A stretch of DNA of 15,668 nt from the NCBI GenBank assembly GCA_001513395.1, contig LFTP01000252.1:1-15668 (forward strand), given 5' to 3'. Below are positions 1 to 5,571 of this stretch, in pieces. Both the position numbers and the translations under genes were made by a program. Position 1 is the stretch's first letter. Each line of letters begins with the position of its first letter. This DNA comes from Clostridia bacterium DTU080. Its GTDB lineage: Bacteria > Bacillota > Limnochordia > DTU080. The notes under the pieces were generated by a model that was given only the letters and a program-made list of their open reading frames with translations, was not told the origin of the DNA and searched no databases.

Positions 1-2
1 GT

Positions 3-314
3 CTGGTGATCCAATCCGTTATCAACGAAATCGGAGCTAGGGGCTGGGGAGCATTCGCTCGCTCCTGGGTGGGCGGATTCCTGGCCGCGGCAATCGCTTC
101 CGTACTGCATAGGATATTGCCGGCTATGTCGGTGGATTACGCGGTGGTCGGGGCCATAATGATCTTGGTTCCCGGCGTTGCGATCACCAACTCGCTCAGA
201 GACGTTATGGGCGGACAGCTGGTTTCCGGTGTAGCCCGCGCTGCTGAGGCTTTGACCGTGGCAGTGGGAGTGGCAGCAGGTGTATTCCTGGGACTGGGAC
301 TGGGAGGGTTCTAA
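3..314 (+). CDS. ThrE/YjjP-type exporter subunit (PF06738-like), 3' part only
   Basis: The reading frame is open from the left edge of the window, so the gene starts upstream and only about 103 C-terminal residues are seen. They form several hydrophobic, Gly/Ala-rich membrane segments. The stretch VDYAVVGAIMILVPGVAITN, followed by a SLRDVMGGQ-like turn, is typical of the membrane part of the threonine/serine exporter family (ThrE; YjjP in E. coli). In that family this domain pairs with a small YjjB-type subunit, which is the next gene here. ThrE exports threonine and serine in Corynebacterium, and E. coli YjjPB has been linked to succinate export, so the substrate cannot be assigned. The GTG at position 6 is only an internal Val codon. 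Family assignment is fairly sure. Confidence 0.85.
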   Translation: MVIQSVINEIGARGWGAFARSWVGGFLAAAIASVLHRILPAMSVDYAVVGAIMILVPGVAITNSLRDVMGGQLVSGVARAAEALTVAVGVAAGVFLGLGLGGF

Positions 315-747
315 ACTGCAGGCGATCCTGGAAACGCTCGTAGCTTTCTTGGGTACCGCGGCATTTGCCGTACTGTTTCAGGTTCCGGCCTCCAACATAG
401 CTCCCGCGGGGTTGGCCGGGGCTCTGGCGCGAAGCGTATACTGCGCGGCGCAGAGAGTGGGATTCAACCATCTCGCTGCCACGTTCGCCAGCGCGGCCAT
501 GCTGTCGGTTATGGCCGAATGGGGAGCGCGCCGTTTGCGCGTACCGGTATCGGTATTGGTTGTTCCGGGTATTATACCGTTAGTTCCGGGCGCAGATGCT
601 TATTTCGCCATGCTGGCCTTCCTCAAAGGTCAAGACCAAGAAGGCCTGCGAATCGCCATTCGGACCGGATTGGCAGCCCTGAGTGTGGCGGCGGGGATTG
701 TGACTGCATCTACCCTGGCTCGTAACGTCAAGCGACGCCGAAGATAA
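280..747 (+). CDS. ThrE/YjjB-type exporter small subunit (ThrE_3, PF12821-like)
   Basis: This is a small integral membrane protein of about 143-155 residues with four or so hydrophobic segments. It contains the family-like motif VLVVPGIIPLVPGADAYFAM and ends in a basic tail (KRRRR). Size and motif match the YjjB half of split ThrE exporters, and it lies directly after the YjjP-like half, so the two probably form one transporter in the cytoplasmic membrane. The start is uncertain. The GTG at 280 gives a 35-nt overlap with the upstream gene and an odd leader (MYSWDWDWEGSK) read from the other gene's Gly-rich codons. A CTG at 316 lies 7 nt after a strong GGGAGGG (302-308), just behind the upstream stop, and would give a more natural N-terminus (LQAILETLVAFLG). 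I give the conventional GTG start but think 316 is quite possible. Confidence 0.85.
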   Translation: MYSWDWDWEGSKLQAILETLVAFLGTAAFAVLFQVPASNIAPAGLAGALARSVYCAAQRVGFNHLAATFASAAMLSVMAEWGARRLRVPVSVLVVPGIIPLVPGADAYFAMLAFLKGQDQEGLRIAIRTGLAALSVAAGIVTASTLARNVKRRRR

Positions 748-832
748 TCCATATGAAAAAATAAGTGGAAATCGCCATTTTCGGCAGGATCAATGCATGA
801 ATTCGCCTCTCAATGGGGAATAGATGAATCAT

Positions 833-872
833 GGCGGGAGATTAACTCCGCCGGCAAAACCCCTTTCAGGGG
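833..872 (+). promoter_or_regulatory. two stem-loops in the cold-shock gene leader
   Basis: Two consecutive hairpins lie just before the ribosome binding site of the cold-shock gene. The first (833-852) pairs GGCG(G)GAG with CTCCGCC around an ATTAA loop with one bulged G. The second (860-872) is CCCC-TTTCA-GGGG. No U tract follows, so these are not a normal terminator. Cold-shock mRNAs often have structured 5' leaders that influence stability or translation, so a regulatory role is plausible. I could not match the pair to a known riboswitch class, and no clear promoter is visible upstream. Confidence 0.4.
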
Positions 873-893
873 AGCAGTTTGGAGGCAAGATTA

Positions 894-1097
894 ATGCGCG
901 GTACAGTCAAATGGTTCAACGGGGAAAAGGGTTACGGGTTTATCTCGAAGGAAGACGGATCGGGCGACGTATTTGTCCACTACAGCGCGATTGAGGGTAC
1001 GGGTTATCGCAACTTGGAGGAAGGTCAGTCAGTTGAGTTTGAGGTAACACAAGGACAAAAGGGCCCGCAGGCTCAGAACGTCCGCGTCATCCACTAA
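894..1097 (+). CDS. csp: cold-shock domain protein (CspA family)
   Basis: This 67-residue protein is a single cold-shock domain. It begins [17 protein letters not shown], which includes the RNP1-type motif (KGYGFI), and continues to the RNP2-type motif DVFVHYSAI. Both motifs carry the aromatic residues that stack on single-stranded nucleic acid. Length is normal for the family (65-70 residues). Such proteins act as cytoplasmic RNA chaperones and are often induced by cold or growth change. The start is ATG 894, because GGAGG lies at 881-885; an in-frame TTG at 879 precedes that site. The gene stands alone, with a structured leader and its own terminator at 1161-1197. Confidence 0.95.
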   Translation: MRGTVKWFNGEKGYGFISKEDGSGDVFVHYSAIEGTGYRNLEEGQSVEFEVTQGQKGPQAQNVRVIH

Positions 1098-1160
1098 GAA
1101 CCCTGCACACCCGGGAGGCCTTTGGCAGTACCGGGAAATACCTTTCACCTTGCGAACAAG

Positions 1161-1197
1161 ACGGGCGGAGCACCGGATACGGTGCACGCCCGTTTTC
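1161..1197 (+). terminator. Rho-independent terminator after the cold-shock gene
   Basis: ACGGGCG (1161-1167) pairs with CGCCCGT (1187-1193). Inside it GCACCG (1170-1175) pairs with CGGTGC (1180-1185) around a GATA loop. The stem runs straight into TTTT at 1193-1196. It is a strong hairpin with a short U tract, 63 nt after the csp stop codon, on the same strand. Confidence 0.85.
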
Positions 1198-1505
1198 AGC
1201 ATATCCCGATGTCCTGTTTCTGCCATCGACGAATCCCTTGAGCACTTGACTTGATCGATGGGAGCTGTGACGGCGTTTGGACGACCTGGGTCTGCCACAC
1301 TGGAGACTGGCACCGGAAGCATGACCAAGTACACCGCATAAGGCAGGGATATCCCAAGGGGCACTGGATCGATGCTGCCCGTGTCGGTGAAAGCGGAGTC
1401 GAGGTCGTAATGAACCCAAAGGCCGATGTGCCGCGCGGACAGACACGGCTTTCCCCGCAGTAAGCCAAAGACGGTAAAACGTCGAAACGGTTTTCAAATC
1501 GGAGT

Positions 1506-1628
1506 ATGGTCTGTGTGGCGATCGAGAAGGGTAGATACCGGAGCGTGCATGTAGGCCGTGCGATGGTTCGCGAACGCGGCTACTTTGATATGGTAACGGC
1601 TTCGGGAAAAAAGATCATGACATCCTGA
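1506..1628 (+). CDS. possible small ORF, 40 residues, unknown
   Basis: An ATG-started frame encodes a 40-residue basic peptide beginning MVCVAIEKGRYRSVHVGRAM and ending GKKIMTS. It looks more protein-like than random, with alternating hydrophobic residues and a Gly-Lys-Lys turn. It loosely recalls the layout of short CooT-like beta-barrel proteins (Cys near the N-terminus, a Gly-containing turn near the end), but I would not assign it. GGAG sits only one base before the ATG, too close for normal initiation. It may be the remnant of a longer gene. Confidence 0.2.
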   Translation: MVCVAIEKGRYRSVHVGRAMVRERGYFDMVTASGKKIMTS

Positions 1629-1770
1629 CGGTGATTTAGAGTGCTGCGACTCCTCGACGGCTACGCTTACGACTGTCGCCGTACATCGTCCAGTGTTTGA
1701 ATGAAAGGACTGCCGCCGACCATCCGGCACAAAAGTGCCATAGCTATCGCTGCGACGATTCGGCGGGGTC

Positions 1771-1786
1771 GTACCATCCATGGTAC
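1771..1786. promoter_or_regulatory. inverted repeat upstream of gnd, possible operator
   Basis: GTACCAT-CC-ATGGTAC is an inverted repeat with 7-bp arms and a 2-bp centre, ending 28 bp before the gnd start codon and about 14 bp before its ribosome binding site. A protein operator or a small leader hairpin would both fit. I found no convincing -35/-10 pair next to it, so its role is inferred from position and symmetry only. Confidence 0.3.
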
Positions 1787-1814
1787 TCCATGGGTTAGGG
1801 AAGGTGAATGCGCT

Positions 1815-3236
1815 ATGGCGAAAGCTGATGTCGGCTTAATCGGTCTGGCTGTCATGGGTCAAAATCTGGCGCTGAACATGGCCTCCAAAGGGTATACTGT
1901 CGCCGTCTGGAATCGCACCGCGCAGCGTACGGAGCGCTTCGTAGCCGATAAACCGCACGAAAGGATTCGCCCGGCCTATACCTTAAGAGATCTTGTCGAT
2001 CTCTTAGACCGTCCCCGGAGGATCATGTTAATGGTGCAGGCGGGAAGCGCCGTCGACGCGATACTCGCAGAGCTGATACCACTGCTTGCGCCGAATGATG
2101 TGGTTTTGGACGGGGGCAACTCCCACTTCTGCGACACCATCCGCAGAGATGCCATGCTCCGCGGCCATGGTGTTCACTTCATCGGAGCGGGGATTTCCGG
2201 CGGGGAAGAGGGGGCTTTGAAAGGTCCGAGTATCATGCCCGGTGGAGATCGGACTGCCTGGGAGATCGTGAGCGGACTCTTGACGGACATCGCGGCCAAG
2301 GTAGATGATGAGCCTTGCTGTACCTACTTGGGCACCGATGGCGCGGGCCACTTCGTGAAGATGGTACATAACGGCATTGAGTATGCTAACATGCAGCTGA
2401 TCGCCGAGATATATATGCTCATGAAGGAACTGCTCGGGCTATCGGCGAGCCAGATGCGAGAGGTTTTCCAGGAGTGGAATCGCGGCGAGCTGCGATCTTA
2501 TCTGGTCGAGATCACTGCAGGCATTCTCGGGGTGATCGATGAGCATACCGGATGCCCCTTAATAGAAATGATCGCCGATCAGGCGGAACAAAAAGGAACG
2601 GGTAAGTGGAGCATCGAGGCTGCACTCGACCTGGGTGTACCGGTGCCGACCATGGCCGAAGCAGTCTTGGCTCGCTTCATCTCGGCCCGAAAACAAGAAA
2701 GGGCGGCGGCCGCCGCTTTGTTGCCGGGACCGGAATCGACAAGGGCATCCGGAATTGACGTAAACGCTTTGGGCGATGCTTTGTATGTGGCCCTGATCTG
2801 CTCCTATGCGCAAGGATTCGCACTGATGCGCCAAGCGGCAGCGCAGTACCGCTGGGATTTGGATCTGGGGGAAGTGGCTCGCATCTGGCGCGGCGGGTGT
2901 ATCATCCGTGCCGGATTCTTGGATCGCATCAGGGAAGCCTACCGGCAGGCGCCATCACTGCCCAACCTTTTGGTTGACGAATACTTCCGTCGGAGAGTAT
3001 CCCAACGCCAGACAGCCTTGCGTCGGACGGTAGTAGAGGCGACTCTTCGCGGTCTGCCTGTTCCGGGCTTGGCTTCCGCATGCGCCTACTACGACTCCTA
3101 TCGCAAGGAGGTTCTTCCGGCGAACCTTATTCAAGCGCAGAGGGATTTCTTCGGGGCACATACATACAGGCGCACTGACAAAGACGGAGTCTTCCATACG
3201 GACTGGAAAAGGGCGATCGGGAGGGAGGAAAGCTGA
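1815..3236 (+). CDS. gnd: 6-phosphogluconate dehydrogenase, decarboxylating
   Basis: This 473-residue protein catalyses the NADP-dependent oxidative decarboxylation of 6-phosphogluconate to ribulose 5-phosphate in the oxidative pentose phosphate pathway (cytoplasm). Features in order are an N-terminal Rossmann motif (VGLIGLAVMGQNLALNMA), then WNRT at the end of the second strand, typical of NADP binding. After these come GGNSHFCDT, GAGISGGEEGALKGPSIMPGG-type substrate motifs, KMVHNGIEYANMQ with the catalytic Lys/Asn pair, and the C-terminal signature KGTGKW (residues 260-265). Length is normal for the long form (about 470). The start is ATG 1815 with AAGGTGA 7 nt upstream; a longer in-frame ATG at 1701 adds 38 unrelated residues and no better site. 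It is followed after 5 nt by zwf, so the two are an operon. Confidence 0.96.
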   Translation: MAKADVGLIGLAVMGQNLALNMASKGYTVAVWNRTAQRTERFVADKPHERIRPAYTLRDLVDLLDRPRRIMLMVQAGSAVDAILAELIPLLAPNDVVLDGGNSHFCDTIRRDAMLRGHGVHFIGAGISGGEEGALKGPSIMPGGDRTAWEIVSGLLTDIAAKVDDEPCCTYLGTDGAGHFVKMVHNGIEYANMQLIAEIYMLMKELLGLSASQMREVFQEWNRGELRSYLVEITAGILGVIDEHTGCPLIEMIADQAEQKGTGKWSIEAALDLGVPVPTMAEAVLARFISARKQERAAAAALLPGPESTRASGIDVNALGDALYVALICSYAQGFALMRQAAAQYRWDLDLGEVARIWRGGCIIRAGFLDRIREAYRQAPSLPNLLVDEYFRRRVSQRQTALRRTVVEATLRGLPVPGLASACAYYDSYRKEVLPANLIQAQRDFFGAHTYRRTDKDGVFHTDWKRAIGREES

Positions 3237-3241
3237 CGACC

Positions 3242-4720
3242 GTGCTCGATTCCTGTCTATTTGTCATTTTCGGGGCCACCGGGGATCTGGCGCAACGCAA
3301 GTTGTACCCGGCTCTGTACAATTTGCTGATAGAAGGCCGCCTACCTGAGGATTTCGCCATCGTAGGTACCGGCCGTCGATTTGAAACCCGTGAAGCGTTC
3401 ATCAACATGGTTGACGAATCGGTGTCTCGCTTTTCCCGGCGCAAAGAACCGCTGTTCAAGGATCGTTTCCACCGTATGCTTCATTACTTTCGCATGGATT
3501 TTGCCAACGCCGCAGGGTTTGCCAGACTGGCCTCTTTTTTGACCAAACTGGAAGAGACTCTACAGAGCCAAGGCAATCGGGTCTATTTCCTAGCCGTCGC
3601 ACCCGAGCAGTTCGGTCCCATTACGGAGCAACTGCGGTCCAACGGAATGGTGAGATACAGCCCAGACACGTGGCAAAGACTGATGGTCGAAAAGCCTTTC
3701 GGCCGGAATCTGGAAAGCGCCAGGACGCTGAATGACAAGATTTCCGCTCTTTTTCCGGAAGAAAACATTTTCCGTATCGACCATTATCTGGGGAAAGAAA
3801 TGCTGCAAAACCTGGTGGCCATTCGTTTTGCTAACTCGTTGTTTGAGCCTTTGTGGAATAACCGTTTTATAGACAACGTGCAAATAAGCGTCACAGAGAC
3901 CGAGGGTATAGGCACTCGGGTTAGTTACTATGAGACGGCGGGAGCCTTGCGTGATGTCGTACAAAACCACCTGCTCCAGATGTTGACTCTCACAGCTATG
4001 GAACCTCCCGTGAATCTAAGCGCGCAGGCCATCCGCAATGAGAAGGTGAAAGTCCTACAGGCGATCAAGCCGATGACACCCTCTGAAATACGTGTCAATG
4101 TCGTTAGGGGGCAGTATGCGGCCGGCACGAGCGAGGGCCGCGCCGTGGTTGGCTACCGGGATGAAGAGGGTGTGTCGCCTACATCCACCACGGAGACCTT
4201 CGTGGCCATGCGCTTGTTTGTGCAGAATTTTCGCTGGGCGGGGGTACCGTTCTACCTGCGAACCGGCAAGCGCTTGGCCCGACGCTCGGCGCAAGTGATC
4301 ATCGAGTTCAAGTCAATGCCCGGAGTGCTGTACTTCGAAACGGAGCCTCGGCTGCGACCCAATTTGTTGGTCATCAAGGTGCAGCCGGAAGAGGGCGTGG
4401 CTTTGCAGTTCAACGCCAAAAAAATGGGCGCGACAGAAGGTGTCGTGCCCGTAAGAATGGATTTTTGCCAGAACTGCGAGCTCCCGCACAACTCACCGGA
4501 AGCCTATGAACGACTCATCGCCGATGCCATTCGCGGGGACACGACCTTGTTCACTCGTTGGGATGAAGTGGAGTATCAGTGGCGGTTCATAGATACAATT
4601 ATCAAAACCTGGCAAGATACGGAGCCGGGGTTTCCCAACTATGAAGCCGGGACATGGGGACCTGAAGAGGCGGAGGCGTTGTTGAGGCGGGACGGTCGGC
4701 GATGGCATATCTTTGACTGA
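3242..4720 (+). CDS. zwf: glucose-6-phosphate 1-dehydrogenase
   Basis: This 492-residue enzyme oxidises glucose 6-phosphate to 6-phosphogluconolactone with NAD(P)+, the first step of the oxidative pentose phosphate pathway. The N-terminal dinucleotide motif is FGATGDLAQRKLYPAL. The substrate motif RIDHYLGKE is at residues 178-186. The likely catalytic His is H243 in VVQNHLLQML. The conserved VPFYLRTGKRL follows in the C-terminal half. Length is usual. The start is GTG 3242, with a GGGAGG in the last codons of gnd about 13 nt upstream; the gene begins 5 nt after the gnd stop, suggesting translational linkage. No separate 6-phosphogluconolactonase gene is present here, so that step must be encoded elsewhere or occur spontaneously. 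Confidence 0.96.
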   Translation: MLDSCLFVIFGATGDLAQRKLYPALYNLLIEGRLPEDFAIVGTGRRFETREAFINMVDESVSRFSRRKEPLFKDRFHRMLHYFRMDFANAAGFARLASFLTKLEETLQSQGNRVYFLAVAPEQFGPITEQLRSNGMVRYSPDTWQRLMVEKPFGRNLESARTLNDKISALFPEENIFRIDHYLGKEMLQNLVAIRFANSLFEPLWNNRFIDNVQISVTETEGIGTRVSYYETAGALRDVVQNHLLQMLTLTAMEPPVNLSAQAIRNEKVKVLQAIKPMTPSEIRVNVVRGQYAAGTSEGRAVVGYRDEEGVSPTSTTETFVAMRLFVQNFRWAGVPFYLRTGKRLARRSAQVIIEFKSMPGVLYFETEPRLRPNLLVIKVQPEEGVALQFNAKKMGATEGVVPVRMDFCQNCELPHNSPEAYERLIADAIRGDTTLFTRWDEVEYQWRFIDTIIKTWQDTEPGFPNYEAGTWGPEEAEALLRRDGRRWHIFD

Positions 4721-4732
4721 CACCGCCGACCG
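4693..4732. terminator. inverted repeat spanning the zwf stop, possible bidirectional terminator
   Basis: CGGTCGGCG (4693-4701) is perfectly complementary to CGCCGACCG (4724-4732), giving a 9-bp GC-rich stem with a 22-nt loop that contains the zwf stop codon. It sits between the convergent zwf and OsmC-like genes. There is no U tract on either side, so it is at best an atypical terminator or an mRNA 3'-end stabiliser. Confidence 0.35.
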
Positions 4733-4748
4733 GGATGATCGATGAAGC

Positions 4749-5210
4749 TTATTTAGCAACCGCTATCCAATCAAGTTTTATGTCCACACCGGCGTCTTTC
4801 AGCATGTTGTATGCCGGACAACGGTCCTCGATGGCCTCGGCTACCTTCTGAAGCTTATCCCCGTCAGAGGTGACTACTTCCACCTTGCCAGTCACTGTCT
4901 GGAAATGACGCCTGACACCCGGGACTCCTTCCAGCCCACGCAGATCAAGTGTACCGCGTATGTCAAACGACGCGCTTTCGTATTCGAGACCTTGCTCTCG
5001 TGCAATCATGCGTAACATGACAGACGCGCAACCGGCCAGACCGGCCAGGACATACTCCATGGGGTTGGCACCGGTATCGGTACCGCCGAGGCTTTCCGGT
5101 TCGTCAATGACGAGGTTAAACTGACGTACGCGTATATCCGTACGCATTCCTTCGGTCTGCTTACCGCTTACTCGAAGTGAAGCCAGCTTCTGGGACTGAT
5201 CCGTTGTCAT
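4749..5210 (-). CDS. OsmC/Ohr family protein
   Basis: This 153-residue protein belongs to the OsmC/Ohr family of thiol-dependent hydroperoxide reductases. Both redox cysteines are present: C61 in LAGCASVMLRM and C131 in EDRCPAYNML. The segment GGTDTGANPMEYVLAGLAGC is the usual helix entry of the OsmC branch (YhfA-like) rather than classical Ohr. Family members reduce organic or fatty-acid peroxides, but some have other roles, so the exact substrate is open. The start is the ATG at 5210, preceded by AAGGAGG; a longer frame reaching 5306 would place the promoter and operator inside the gene. It is convergent with zwf and divergent from aconitase. Its promoter lies at 5278-5306 and carries flanking repeats. 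Confidence 0.92.
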   Translation of the reverse strand: MTTDQSQKLASLRVSGKQTEGMRTDIRVRQFNLVIDEPESLGGTDTGANPMEYVLAGLAGCASVMLRMIAREQGLEYESASFDIRGTLDLRGLEGVPGVRRHFQTVTGKVEVVTSDGDKLQKVAEAIEDRCPAYNMLKDAGVDIKLDWIAVAK

Positions 5211-5266
5211 TCGACAGCCTCCTTGACGATCATCTACAAGCTGCTCCATAGGATAACCGATCACGT

Positions 5267-5280
5267 GGTTGGTTACCAAT
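5267..5280. promoter_or_regulatory. operator-like repeat, copy 1 (at -10 and start of transcription)
   Basis: On the minus strand this reads ATTGGTAACCAACC. Its core, TTGGT-T-ACCAA on the plus strand (5269-5279), is a perfect 11-bp odd palindrome. It begins within the last three bases of the -10 element and covers the expected transcription start, a classic repressor position. A near-copy lies at 5308-5320. Confidence 0.45.
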
Positions 5281-5306
5281 CTACACCGAATCGCCCGGCA
5301 ATGCAA
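5278..5306 (-). promoter_or_regulatory. promoter of the OsmC-like gene
   Basis: On the minus strand TTGCAT (5306-5301) and TAGATT (5283-5278) are separated by exactly 17 bp. This is a good sigma-70-type layout, about 68 bp before the start codon. Two ATTGGTAAC-type repeats flank it. Confidence 0.6.
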
Positions 5307-5307
5307 G

Positions 5308-5320
5308 GGTTGTTACCAAT
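5308..5320. promoter_or_regulatory. operator-like repeat, copy 2 (upstream of -35)
   Basis: On the minus strand this reads ATTGGTAACAACC, identical to copy 1 except for one missing C. It ends one base before the -35 element. The two copies are about 40 bp apart, close to four helical turns, so proteins bound at both would lie on nearly the same face of the DNA. Confidence 0.4.
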
Positions 5321-5571
5321 TCTTGACGTCCGGCCCTCTTGTGATTTGTCAATTCTCATCTTGCTTTTTGTGTGAACAGACAATCATGACCGCACCGCGA
5401 AAAGACGACCATGGATGCATACCAGCGTCATGGCGGGGGCTAGCCGTCGAACTTACTCGAGGTGAAGGTTGACAAAGCAACAGCAAGTCCAGGTCGGTAG
5501 ATGCTCTGTACAAACGCATCGGTGCGTGGTAAGGTTTGACTAGTAAAAAACTCGAGGTGGGAGCAACAGGC
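5321..5571. other. aconitase upstream region, promoter not resolved
   Basis: No gene is supportable here. Possible -35 elements TTGACG (5323-5328) and TTGACA (5469-5474) are present, but neither has a good -10 at the right spacing. A short hairpin ACGCA-TCGG-TGCGT lies at 5514-5527, upstream of the aconitase ribosome binding site. Confidence 0.35.

Larger units (their letters stand above)
1198..1814. other. 617-bp stretch without a supportable gene
   Basis: No frame gives a protein I recognise, and no tRNA, tmRNA, RNase P or 6S-like pattern is apparent. Several short open frames have somewhat coding-like composition: 1251-1463 (70 codons), 1258-1341 (27 codons) and 1506-1628 (40 codons), all on the plus strand. 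None has a well-placed ribosome binding site. The stretch may hold decayed coding sequence, an unrecognised RNA, or a long gnd leader. A small GGCAC-AAAA-GTGCC hairpin is at 1726-1739 and a dyad at 1771-1786. Confidence 0.4.

Noticed and set aside
5211..5306. Longer N-terminus for the OsmC-like protein
   Set aside because: The added stretch contains the gene's own ribosome binding site, -10 element and repeats. ATG 5210 follows AAGGAGG.
5367..5377. TTTGTGTGAAC shared with 12240-12250
   Set aside because: An 11-base match between two places in a window of this length is expected by chance, and the contexts differ.
5469..5474. Consensus-like TTGACA upstream of aconitase as a promoter
   Set aside because: No acceptable -10 occurs 16-18 bp downstream; the nearest TAGATG is 23 bp away.
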